From Pirellulales bacterium (GTDB lineage: Bacteria; Planctomycetota; Planctomycetia; Pirellulales; Thermoguttaceae): 55,420 nucleotides of DNA. The position numbers and the translations under genes were made by a program. The notes beneath the pieces were generated by a model. It did no database searches and was not told the DNA's origin. It saw only the letters and a list, made by a program, of their open reading frames with translations. This document shows positions 1 to 9,564 of the stretch, in pieces (within the stretch, counting starts at the first letter, position 1; each line of letters begins with the position of its first letter). The stretch covers positions 1-55,420 of the forward strand of contig JAFGRD010000164.1 in the NCBI GenBank assembly GCA_016935315.1, given 5' to 3'.

Positions 1-46
1 ACCCAGTTGAAACGATGCTGCTGGGACTCGACTTAGCGTTGTAGTA

Positions 47-859
47 CTAAGTCCTCGACGACAACACCCGCGGCCGCTTCCGGCTGGGTCGGTCTCCGTG
101 TCGCCCGTCGAGCTGCAATTGCCGCCGCCGGCGCTCGGCCCGGGGCAGCCAGACAACCAGCGAGGTTCCCTCCTTGCAGTCCGGGTCGACGTGGACCGAC
201 CCACCATAGTAGTCGACGATCTTTTTGACGATCGCCAGCCCCATGCCGGACCCACCGGTGCGATTGGCACCCAGGCGTCGTCCCGGCAGGAAGATCTCTC
301 GCCGGAACCGATGGTCGAGGCCGGGGCCGTTGTCGTGAATGTGAAATGCGGCCATCTTCCTCCGATCGGATGCGGAAGAGGTCGAGTGGGACGCCGCGAT
401 GGTGATGCGGGGGTTGTGGGTGTCGCCGCCGTGGTGGGCGGCGTTTCGCACGAGATTCGTCACGACCTGTTTCAGCCGCCCCCGGTTGCACCACAGCCAC
501 GGCAGCGGTCCGACGACTTCCACCTCGATGCCGCGCTCGGCCAATAGCTCGCGCTGCTCGAAGAGGACTTCCTCGACAACGGCCCCCAACTCGACCGGCT
601 CGGGCTCCATCTCCACCCGCCCCGTGCGGGCCAGCCCGTCCAGATCGTCCAGAAACCGCTTCGACTCGCGCAGACAGGCCTCCATGTGGGCAACATGCCC
701 GTCGACCTCGTCACGCGTGCGGTCTGGCGGGGCCGAATCGCCGAGCGACCGCTTCAGATGGGAAAAGGAGTTTTCCAACAACATGAAGTTGGCGGTCAAA
801 TCATGCGACAGGGTGCGTACGAAATGATCGTATTCTTCGCGTGTGGTCGCGGATGCCAT
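47..859 (-). CDS. Sensor histidine kinase, cytoplasmic, no input domain
   Basis: Protein of 270 aa with the core of a two-component histidine kinase. The phosphoacceptor H-box lies at residues 16-20 (TLSHD, His19), followed by a helical dimerisation region. The N-box (NLVRNAAHHGG) is at 135-145, the G1 box (DNGPG) at 176-180 and the G2 box (GGSGMGLAI) at 202-210. Together these form a complete HATPase_c ATP-binding domain. There is no membrane segment and no PAS, GAF or HAMP domain, so the protein probably acts in the cytoplasm or receives its signal from a partner. I chose the ATG at 859 because an AGGTG sequence sits 5 nt upstream and homology-like sequence begins there; the frame stays open upstream to 997. 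No response regulator is next to it in this window, and the sequence to its left is cut off by the window edge. It is the last gene of a leftward block. The basic C-terminal tail has no recognised role. Confidence 0.88.
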   Translation of the reverse strand: MASATTREEYDHFVRTLSHDLTANFMLLENSFSHLKRSLGDSAPPDRTRDEVDGHVAHMEACLRESKRFLDDLDGLARTGRVEMEPEPVELGAVVEEVLFEQRELLAERGIEVEVVGPLPWLWCNRGRLKQVVTNLVRNAAHHGGDTHNPRITIAASHSTSSASDRRKMAAFHIHDNGPGLDHRFRREIFLPGRRLGANRTGGSGMGLAIVKKIVDYYGGSVHVDPDCKEGTSLVVWLPRAERRRRQLQLDGRHGDRPSRKRPRVLSSRT

Positions 860-1191
860 CGCTACACCTGGCCAACGAATAGGATTTCTCGGCCGACTCA
901 TACCCTGCGGGGGTCCCGGGCGTCGCTGCCGAGGATGATGCGAAGGGGGAAATCTGCGGAACCCCGGCAATTGTAGCACGTACGGAGCGCGCGGCACGTC
1001 GCCAATTCGCTAAGATCCAAATGCCTTACCGGAATGACCGGGGCCTAACGCGGCTGCCGATACAACCCGCACAGACCATCCCAGCCGCCCCGCCACAACA
1101 GGGTTTTCCGAAGATGTCCGGCCCTGCATACCATCGTAGAGGCAGCCGTATCCACCCGCCCGTCGTGCGGGAGGACGCTGCCGAAAGGATG
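860..1191. other. Intergenic gap, no gene seen
   Basis: About 330 bases between the histidine kinase start and the stop of the small membrane protein. Short frames on both strands here lack recognisable protein features and conflict with each other. I see no convincing promoter, hairpin or RNA gene. Confidence 0.5.
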
Positions 1192-1746
1192 CTACGGGGC
1201 GGGCGATTCCGTTGGCTGCTCGCCCGACGGCTTGGGCGAGGTCTCGCCGGTCTGTGACGGTGCGGGCCCCACGTCCAGCCACCATGGCAGGGTCAACAGA
1301 CGTTGGCCCTTCCGCGCGGACGATTCGGCGAAGACACCATAGTGGGCCCCGAACTGCCCCAGCGTCAGCCGCACCTTCCGATCAACCCCGAAGGTGGACG
1401 CCGTGCCACCGAACAGGTTCGCCCCAAGGCGGACCCGGGGCGATCCGTGTGCGTCGAACGTTTCGACCAGGCCTGCTTGGCCGGAGTCGTCGGCGCCGGC
1501 CACCACAACCCTTCGTCCCGTCCTTCCGAACAGCTCGAGCGCTCCGCTCTGACCCGGTACCACGGCGATCGGGATTTCGCCTCTGTCGCCGGGTTCGCTC
1601 ACGCTGAGGTAACGGCAATGGATCTGCTCGGCGTAGACCTCCCTAGCCCGAAGCGGGACGGTCTGCTCGAAAAACTTGTCGCGAATGGTAATGCCGAGCG
1701 TCAAGAAGAGCAGCGGGTACAGAATCCAACGTTCGCGACTGGTCAT
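1192..1746 (-). CDS. Small membrane-anchored protein of unknown function
   Basis: Protein of 184 aa starting MTSRERWILYPLLFLTLGI. It has one N-terminal hydrophobic segment (about residues 7-22) that would anchor it in the inner membrane with the rest outside the cytoplasm. The remainder is a soluble, beta-rich domain with repeated GLVETFDAHG/RVRLGANL-like stretches, which suggest short beta strands, and a Pro/Ser/Glu-rich tail. The start is fixed by a strong GGAGG sequence 6-8 nt before the ATG; the frame continues upstream, but without a better ribosome site. It lies 63 nt downstream of the PEP-CTERM gene on the same strand and may be co-transcribed with it. I do not recognise a family. Confidence 0.7.
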   Translation of the reverse strand: MTSRERWILYPLLFLTLGITIRDKFFEQTVPLRAREVYAEQIHCRYLSVSEPGDRGEIPIAVVPGQSGALELFGRTGRRVVVAGADDSGQAGLVETFDAHGSPRVRLGANLFGGTASTFGVDRKVRLTLGQFGAHYGVFAESSARKGQRLLTLPWWLDVGPAPSQTGETSPKPSGEQPTESPAP

Positions 1747-1809
1747 GCCGACCTCCTCCCCATCGAAAGACTTCCTCGACAGCCGATTCTCGCACACCGC
1801 CAGCTGGCG

Positions 1810-2883
1810 TCAAGGGAAGCCCGCCCCCGGGCCCGCTGCTGAGCTTTTTCCGAAAGAACCGGATTGGGGCGTGCCCTGGCGGTGGCGCCAACCCAACAGT
1901 ACAACGGTCGCGACGATGGCCAGCCAGAGTGTGCCCGGCTCGGGCACCGGCTGCCAGGTGTCGCTCTGCCAATCGAAGTATTCGATCTCCGTGCCCGTCT
2001 GTGGATCTTGCCGCACCAGGTCGTACTGGCCGGGAAGGTACCGTTGGTCGATCAGGTCGTAGGCGTAGGAATTGTTCCAGTGGATCAAGCTCGGGTAGCC
2101 CTCGAAGGGCTCGGACCACTGCAATCCGTAGGTGTAGAGCCAACCGTCCAGCGACAGCCAGAGCCGCTGACACGTGCTCCAGACGTCATCGCCCAGCCAC
2201 CAGTTATTGCCCGAATTCGATACGTAAGCCCATTGGTCGAGGCAGAGCGGGTTTTCGTTGGGACCCCCGGCAGGAAACAGATAGGCCACCGCGTGCGAGG
2301 CGCCCTCCCAATGTCCAAAGTAGACTTCACCCCCGTCGCGGCGGGTGTTGCAGCAGCGATCGGTCGTGAAATCGTGGCAGATGTACCGGTTCAGATGGCT
2401 GCCGTCGGCGTCCTGGAACTCGCTTCCCCACAGGTGGTATTGCGTCTGGTCCCAGCCGCCGAAGTACTCGTCCACGTACGTCGATTCGTCGACGGCCCAG
2501 AGACGGCCCAGAACCTGTCCGTCTACCTTCAATGCGTAGACCGTCTCGGGCTGCAGGGCAGCGACGGACGGCCGATTGCGGCCGAGCCTGGCACGGATGT
2601 TGCCCAAGTCCGTGTAGTCCACGTCGTGGTCGAGGTCAAGATCGCCGCGTCGGAACGGCCCCGTGTAGCTGCCGTAGTTGCCAACGAGCGCTGCCTCGTC
2701 CGCGGCGTTGATCGTGCCGTCTTCGTTGAAGTCCAGATCGTCGAAATCGGTCGCGTCGTAGCCGAAAACCTCCCACTTGCAGTGCCAATACGTCGCCCAC
2801 GCGGGACCCGCGGAGAGCAACAGGATGACCGGCAGCAGGACGATGGGTCGTGTCGATGTTCGGAGTCTCATGGGCCGCCTCAT
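1810..2883 (-). CDS. Secreted PEP-CTERM protein with dockerin-like calcium repeats
   Basis: Protein of 357 aa. An N-terminal signal peptide (basic start, then IVLLPVILLLSAGPAWA, cleavage after AWA) is followed by two EF-hand/dockerin-like repeats. One is DFNEDGTINAADEAAL, the other DLDHDVDYTDLGNI, with Asp/Asn at the calcium-ligand positions. The middle is a Trp/Tyr-rich domain that I do not recognise. The C-terminus is a textbook PEP-CTERM signal: VPEPGT, a hydrophobic helix, then WRHRQ. Such signals are processed by an exosortase; none is encoded in this window. The start may instead be the ATG at 2871 (353 aa), which has a GAGG closer to it. The gene sits between the oxidoreductase (80 nt upstream) and the small membrane protein, all leftward, so an operon is plausible. 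The residues after the PEP-CTERM helix form a longer tail than usual. Confidence 0.85.
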   Translation of the reverse strand: MRRPMRLRTSTRPIVLLPVILLLSAGPAWATYWHCKWEVFGYDATDFDDLDFNEDGTINAADEAALVGNYGSYTGPFRRGDLDLDHDVDYTDLGNIRARLGRNRPSVAALQPETVYALKVDGQVLGRLWAVDESTYVDEYFGGWDQTQYHLWGSEFQDADGSHLNRYICHDFTTDRCCNTRRDGGEVYFGHWEGASHAVAYLFPAGGPNENPLCLDQWAYVSNSGNNWWLGDDVWSTCQRLWLSLDGWLYTYGLQWSEPFEGYPSLIHWNNSYAYDLIDQRYLPGQYDLVRQDPQTGTEIEYFDWQSDTWQPVPEPGTLWLAIVATVVLLGWRHRQGTPQSGSFGKSSAAGPGAGFP

Positions 2884-2962
2884 GACCGTTTGCTCCGGCG
2901 ACGATGGCCGGCCGGTTCACGTCGCTTCATGGGATCGAGCCACGGCGTTCCGCCGTCCGTGC

Positions 2963-4318
<1,356 letters not shown>

Positions 4319-4798
4319 AACACTTCTCCCAGACAGAACCGAACGGCCAACGTGATCTTGCCGGAAAGGTGACACTTCAGCCAAGTGGGGGTTCGGGCGA
4401 CTTGTCGCTGAGGTGTTACTTCTCGGAGTATACTCAGCCGAAACGGGGACCGCAAGCAAGCCCCCGCAGGCGAATGCGTGGTCTCGCCGGGCACCTGCGA
4501 AATCTGCCGGCGCCCAATCTGCGAAGGCACACTTTACTGCCTCAGACAGCCACGAGACACACGGTTCCTCGCGACGCAACGCTTTTCTTGGCCGTAGGTT
4601 ACGCCGCCGGCGCAACCCACTTTTCTCGGGGCCACGCCGTCCTTTTGCGGCGGAGTGGGAACTTTCGAGGACCGAGTTGCGTCGAAGACTCGTCGCCTTG
4701 CGAGGCGGCACGCTTCCGCTGTGACGTATCGGTGCTCCTCCCGCCATGGCTGTGGGAGACCAAGCGGGCAACGCCCCAAACCGTCAGGAAACGAAACC
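4319..4798. other. Divergent intergenic region
   Basis: A 480-base region between the leftward oxidoreductase and the rightward exported protein. It holds a candidate leftward promoter and a perfect 10-bp palindrome, listed separately. The open frames running through it in several phases have arginine-rich, incoherent translations and I do not call a gene. Confidence 0.55.
4427..4455 (-). promoter_or_regulatory. Candidate sigma-70 type promoter for the oxidoreductase
   Basis: On the minus strand a TTGCGG box (4455-4450) is followed after 17 nt by TATACT (4432-4427). Transcription would start near 4420, about 100 nt before the oxidoreductase ATG. The -10 box lies inside the 10-bp palindrome GAGTATACTC (4426-4435), which could be an operator half or simple chance. 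Assigned by eye only. Confidence 0.4.
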
Positions 4799-5722
4799 GT
4801 GAGAAGATGCCTGGCCACTGCCGTCTGCTTCCTGCTGGCGTGTACATCGTCCCATGCCGACTCGTGGTCGCTACCCCGCGAAGTGAAGGACATCGAGTTC
4901 GCTTTTGGAGACGTGCGGATCGTGCTGCACTACGACACCACCCACAACCAGACTTTCCCGGCGTACACGCTGAACGTCTATCTGGCGGGCAAACTCGTCG
5001 GCGAGCATGCGGGCGTCGGATTCGAGCAGGTTTTCGCGTCTGCCGATCACGCTTACTTCCTGGGCGTATCGAACAGCGGTTTGACCCCGGATGCGTTTGT
5101 TCTGTTCGACCGCAACGGGCAGTTGCTGAAGAGGCAACCACACGACGCCCGACAGGTCCATTACTTCACGTTATCCATGACGTTGCGCCGGGAATGGTTC
5201 GACAGCAAGAATCCCGGCGTGAGGTTCACGGCGGCTGAGGGTAGGTTGAAGGACGTCCTTATCAGCGTCTGCGACGGCTCGCGAGTCTCGCTGATGATTC
5301 AAGAGGACCTCCGCTTAAGGGCGTTTCTGTTGGAAGACCTCCTGAAGACTCACGCCAAGCCGAGGGAGATCTGCTACGTCTGCTTTGGGACCGAATCAAC
5401 CGAAGACGGGGGCGAGCCGGCTCGCCTGGATCCGCCCAAGAGGTTCCTCGACCGCTTCCAGAAGCGGCCTTATCAGATCATGCCGGTCAGCGCCTATCCC
5501 AAGCAGAACGGACTGGGGCCGTGGCCGGTCAAGAACCCGCAAACGGGTATCCCCGACGGTATCTATACGGTCGAGATCGTCGAGTGGCTCGACCCGGACA
5601 CGGCCAAGGTGCGGGCGGGCATGTATCGAAGCGGCCTTTGGGCTCAGGGGTATGGCGCCGTGGTCAAGAGGCAAGACGGGAAGTGGCAAGTCAAGAAGCG
5701 CGGGGAGGTCTGGATTTCGTGA
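4799..5722 (+). CDS. Exported protein of unknown function, possible lipoprotein
   Basis: Protein of 307 aa starting at GTG. The N-terminus (VRRCLATAVCFLLAC) is a short signal peptide with a plausible lipobox LLAC; cleavage after SHA by signal peptidase I is the alternative. The start was chosen because an AGGA lies upstream and the signal peptide begins there; the open frame extends to 4655, but that extension is arginine-rich and unlike a protein. The body alternates beta strands and has a C-terminal region (GIYTVEIVEWLDPDTAKVRAG, GKWQVKKRGEVWIS) that looks like a small beta domain. I do not recognise a family. It is followed 135 nt later by the 1222-aa LEPR-XLL gene on the same strand. Confidence 0.68.
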   Translation: MRRCLATAVCFLLACTSSHADSWSLPREVKDIEFAFGDVRIVLHYDTTHNQTFPAYTLNVYLAGKLVGEHAGVGFEQVFASADHAYFLGVSNSGLTPDAFVLFDRNGQLLKRQPHDARQVHYFTLSMTLRREWFDSKNPGVRFTAAEGRLKDVLISVCDGSRVSLMIQEDLRLRAFLLEDLLKTHAKPREICYVCFGTESTEDGGEPARLDPPKRFLDRFQKRPYQIMPVSAYPKQNGLGPWPVKNPQTGIPDGIYTVEIVEWLDPDTAKVRAGMYRSGLWAQGYGAVVKRQDGKWQVKKRGEVWIS

Positions 5723-5857
5723 ACTGACTGGGCTCTCGCACAACGGCAAGTTCAGATCGTGCCTCGTCAAACGGGGCCAGCGCGGGGCAAGTCTGGCTTC
5801 GAGGCGGCGCCGGATCGGAACCGGTCGCCTCCTCCTCGGAACGAGAGGGATCACGAG

Positions 5858-8800
5858 ATGTTGCGACAGTTTCTTGCGATGCGGGGATCAGACTCTGCAA
5901 ATCATGCCGGTCGCGTCAGAGGTTCATATGCAACTGCCAGGCATACATATGCCGTGGAACGCCTTGAGCCGCGTCTGCTCTTAAGTACGCTTCGACCGCC
6001 AGTGGCGGAGTCCTGGCCACCCGGGGAGGCGGCCGATGCCGGCACGCTTGTTGGCGATCCGGCACCTACTGCCGCCGACGCCGGGCAAGGCGACAAGCTG
6101 CCCGATTCGATTCGGGTGCAGGCGATCGCGCTGGACCATTCGGTGTCTCTGTCCTGGCCGCGGCCGGCCGGCTCGTTCGATCATTACGCCGTCTACCGTG
6201 CCACGCGGCCGTTCACCGCGGTTTCGGCCATGTCGCCGATAGCCACTCTTGACGGACCGCTGGTCAGCGAGTTCAGCGACATGACGGCGGAGAACGGCGT
6301 GCCCTATTACTACGCGGTCACGGCGGTTGCCGCCGACGGCTCGGAACAAACGCAAGTGGAAACGGCCGGGCCCCGCACCCCCCGCGACGAGACCGACCTG
6401 CAGATAGTCTCCATCTCGCGGTCGCCGCAGTGCCCGCGCTATGCAGCCGACTACACGTCTTACGAAATCACCGAGCCGTCGGGCTTCGGACCGTACCATA
6501 CCGCCGCCAGCACTCGACTGAACAACGGCCAGACGTTTCAGACACAGCGGTTTCCGGACATGGGAGATCCGGTGACCTATACGGCAACCGTTCGCAATCG
6601 TGGGACGAACACTTATTGCGGCACCTTGGCCGGTGCCTGGCACCTCGACGGCGCGATCGTCGGCACACCGTCGCAAGTGATCGAGCTTGCTCCAGGAGAG
6701 GTAGCCACGTTCGCGCGCGTGATTGCCTGGGACGGGCAACCCCACGAGCTCAGCTTCAGCATGGACGCCGGTGACGCGCGCCCCGGCAACGATCAGCTTA
6801 CCAGCGATACCCTGGCGGTCCCGTTCCTGACGTACGTGGACGCTTCGTTTATTGAGACATTTCGCGAGGTCTGGTCGCCCCTGTACCCCGAAGCGGCGAC
6901 CGACGACATGCTCGACTGGCTGAATCGTCAGATGACCCGGTTCAACGAGCTGTTCGAGGAGGCCGGGTGTGCCAAGAGAGTCCACTACGACGTGCTGCAG
7001 GTTGTCGACGACTACCGTGCCGATCCGCCGATCGATCGTTCACCGTATGCCGTTTTCCCCCTGCGGTATCGCTTCGGGACCGAACGCGACCCCCGCCAAA
7101 CCGGTTTCTATCACCAGGAGGAAGACATCGACTATGGCTTGCCGCACGAGATGGCGCACCAACTCGGTGTCATCGACCTCTACCGCCTGAACCTAAGCCC
7201 CGACAACAACCTGGTTTCGGGAATCGGTTACGCCGCCGCGGACGGGCTGATGCGCACCGGTGCACCTTTTCTCTCGGAACATACGGCGCTGGCCATGGAC
7301 CATTGGCTGAACGAGGCCCACGGGTATTACGGGCAATACCTCTATTGCATTCCCGAGACCATCCAGCTCCGGGTCCTCGACTGTCACGGGCAGCCATTGC
7401 CGGGTGCCACGGTGGAAGTGTTCCAGATGTGCGATTGGGTGGGCGACGACCGGGGATCGGTCATCACCCGGCGGGCCAAAGCGCAGGGAGTTACCGACGG
7501 TGAAGGCCTGTTTACACTGCCCAACGTGCCCATCGATTCCGCACTATTTCCGCCGGTGGGCACCGGCGACCAGCTCCGCGACAACCCGTTTGGCTACGTC
7601 GATTGCGTGGGCTCCAATGCCGTGCTGCATTTTCGCGTCGAGTACGACGGTGCCGTGGATTATGCCTGGCTGGACATCACCGAGGCCAACGTGGCCTATT
7701 GGCAAGGAGAGACCGATACGGCCGTCTTCGAACGCCAAGTCGGGTTGGGTGGTCCAGTGCAGTATCGGCCCCCGCAAGACATGGCCGAGCAGAGCGCCCG
7801 CGACTGGTCTGCCTGGTCCGAAGACGGGAGCTGCTCGATCGATGACGACGCGGAGCGAAAGTGCGTCGGCGAGTCGTCGGTTCGATTTGTGACCGATGGC
7901 GGATTCGACAACGCGATCCGTTATCCTCGCACGTTCAACGCCCAATGGGACCTCTCGCGTGCCAGTCACATGCGCATCAGCGTCTACGCGGAGAACACCG
8001 AGAGTTTTCAACACGGCAGCCCTTGGATCCGGCTGTGCGATGCCAACGGCAATTACTTTCAGTACCAGTACTTCCGAAACGGGGTCAACGCCGATCTTCT
8101 CAACGAGGCGCGCGGCACGTGGCAATCGTACCGTATCCCGCTCGATGCCCCCGCGGATACCCAGACCGGATGGCGGCGGACGGGGCACGGATCGCCCGAC
8201 CTGGGCGACGTTCGCTTCGTGGAGATCCATGCCGACACATGGGGCTACGGATTCACCCTTTGGGTCGACGGCGTCGGTTTCGATTTCTCGGATTCCCGGG
8301 TCGTCGGCCGCCAGGTCTTCTACAACAACTCGGCGTTCGACGGCTACGACCCCGGTGCCGGCGTGGCCGACGATGCCGCGATCGCCACCGACAAGGTCGC
8401 GCTGCGGCCCGGGCAGTCGGCGACGTTCGCCCACTACACGAGCTACAGCCGGGGCATCAACGGGCTGATGCTGGACGTCGACGGCCTGCCAAGCGGCGCC
8501 GGTCTCGGCACCGACGACTTTCAATTCCTCGCAGGCAACAGCGACGACGTGAGCCATTGGACCAGCGTCGCCTCCCCGACTTCCATTACGGTGCGCCGCC
8601 GTGCGGGAATCGGCGGCTCCGACCGAGTCACGATCCTCTGGCCTGACGGAGCCATCGCGAACCAGTGGCTGCAAGTGACCGTGCGCTGCACGGAAGCAAC
8701 GGGGCTTGCGGAAGCGGACGTCTTCTATTTCGGCAACGCCCTGGGCGAGGCCGGCAATTCGACCACGGTGGCCCGTGTCAACGCGGTCGACATGCTGCTG

Positions 8801-9526
8801 GCGAGAAACAACCCGCGAACGCTCCTCGACCCCGCGCCGATCGATTTCCCCTACGATTACAACCGCGATGCCCGGGTCAACGCTACCGACATGCTCCTTG
8901 CCCGAGCCAATCAGACTCACTTCCTCAACGCGCTGCATCTCTTCCGACGGGAACCCGCCGTGATGATCACAGAGGTAGGGACCGCTGCCGAGGACTATGT
9001 GGAGATCCAGAACTTGGGCGCGTCCGAAATGGACACTTCCGGCTGGATTGTCGTAGTCAACGACGCCTATGACGTGGGGCACGCCGCCGACATCCATGCG
9101 TGCCACAGTGCCCGGTGGCTCTTGCCGGAGATCCTGGCGCCGAATGTGCCGCTGTATCGCACAGACATCGACGACGGGACCGGTCACTACTGGGGCGACA
9201 GCATCTTCTGGCGAACGTTGGGGCCGGGCTGGGTCGTCATTCTCGACGACCACCAAACCGTCGTCGATTTCGTGGTCTGGGGCTACGATACGGAGGCGAT
9301 CGAATCCTTGACACTGACGGTCGACGGAACGCTGATCGACGCCGGGGCCGCCTGGGATGGTCCTGCTGTGTTTCCCGGCGGCGGCCTCGAGATATCTCTT
9401 CAGCGGATCGGCGAGTCGGACGACGACGACGCGTCGAACTGGGAAGTGTTCACGTGGTCACCGGGTGAGCAGAATACGGAGTTGCACACGCCTTTCTTTA
9501 CCGGCGGGGCGCCGCGGTCACCATGA
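5858..9526 (+). CDS. LEPR-XLL surface protein with zincin-like motif, dockerin repeats and lamin-tail domain
   Basis: Protein of 1222 aa. Residues 36-42 are LEPRLLL, the LEPR-XLL signature of planctomycete giant secreted proteins. A fibronectin type III domain (about 80-180) comes next, then a CARDB-like beta domain (about 185-325). After that is an alpha/beta segment holding HEMAHQLGVID (His430, Glu431, His434, Asp440). This matches the HExxHxxGxxD zinc signature of metzincin-like peptidases. A carboxypeptidase-regulatory-like domain (about 507-560) and a jelly-roll, carbohydrate-binding-like domain (about 640-810) follow. The shared C-terminal module with two dockerin-like repeats is at 816-1028, and one lamin-tail domain ends the chain. 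Unlike the other two giants, the lamin-tail lies after the dockerin region. The ATG at 5858 has GAGAGGG upstream; the frame also opens at a GTG at 5759. Peptidase activity is inferred from the motif only. Confidence 0.88.
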   Translation: MLRQFLAMRGSDSANHAGRVRGSYATARHTYAVERLEPRLLLSTLRPPVAESWPPGEAADAGTLVGDPAPTAADAGQGDKLPDSIRVQAIALDHSVSLSWPRPAGSFDHYAVYRATRPFTAVSAMSPIATLDGPLVSEFSDMTAENGVPYYYAVTAVAADGSEQTQVETAGPRTPRDETDLQIVSISRSPQCPRYAADYTSYEITEPSGFGPYHTAASTRLNNGQTFQTQRFPDMGDPVTYTATVRNRGTNTYCGTLAGAWHLDGAIVGTPSQVIELAPGEVATFARVIAWDGQPHELSFSMDAGDARPGNDQLTSDTLAVPFLTYVDASFIETFREVWSPLYPEAATDDMLDWLNRQMTRFNELFEEAGCAKRVHYDVLQVVDDYRADPPIDRSPYAVFPLRYRFGTERDPRQTGFYHQEEDIDYGLPHEMAHQLGVIDLYRLNLSPDNNLVSGIGYAAADGLMRTGAPFLSEHTALAMDHWLNEAHGYYGQYLYCIPETIQLRVLDCHGQPLPGATVEVFQMCDWVGDDRGSVITRRAKAQGVTDGEGLFTLPNVPIDSALFPPVGTGDQLRDNPFGYVDCVGSNAVLHFRVEYDGAVDYAWLDITEANVAYWQGETDTAVFERQVGLGGPVQYRPPQDMAEQSARDWSAWSEDGSCSIDDDAERKCVGESSVRFVTDGGFDNAIRYPRTFNAQWDLSRASHMRISVYAENTESFQHGSPWIRLCDANGNYFQYQYFRNGVNADLLNEARGTWQSYRIPLDAPADTQTGWRRTGHGSPDLGDVRFVEIHADTWGYGFTLWVDGVGFDFSDSRVVGRQVFYNNSAFDGYDPGAGVADDAAIATDKVALRPGQSATFAHYTSYSRGINGLMLDVDGLPSGAGLGTDDFQFLAGNSDDVSHWTSVASPTSITVRRRAGIGGSDRVTILWPDGAIANQWLQVTVRCTEATGLAEADVFYFGNALGEAGNSTTVARVNAVDMLLARNNPRTLLDPAPIDFPYDYNRDARVNATDMLLARANQTHFLNALHLFRREPAVMITEVGTAAEDYVEIQNLGASEMDTSGWIVVVNDAYDVGHAADIHACHSARWLLPEILAPNVPLYRTDIDDGTGHYWGDSIFWRTLGPGWVVILDDHQTVVDFVVWGYDTEAIESLTLTVDGTLIDAGAAWDGPAVFPGGGLEISLQRIGESDDDDASNWEVFTWSPGEQNTELHTPFFTGGAPRSP
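8303..8942 (+). repeat. Shared C-terminal module, copy 1 (dockerin-containing)
   Basis: About 213 codons from QVFYNNSAFDGYDPG to THFLNALHL. It contains a beta-rich part (TSYSRGINGLMLDV, GSDRVTILW, QWLQVTV, DVFYFGNALGEAGNS) and two dockerin-like repeats with D-x-N-x-D ligands (DYNRDARVNATDMLLA). Copies 2 and 3 close the two giant genes downstream. Confidence 0.9.
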
Positions 9527-9564
9527 GCGAGGGCTGCCGCCGTGCGACCTTCTCCAGGTCCTGT

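Noticed and set aside
1192-1746. Small membrane protein as the exosortase for the PEP-CTERM neighbour
   Set aside because: It has one membrane segment, whereas exosortases have several plus conserved Cys, Arg and His residues, which are missing.
7544-9256. Open frame of 570 codons antisense to the 1222-aa gene
   Set aside because: Shadow frame across the shared module; no protein features.
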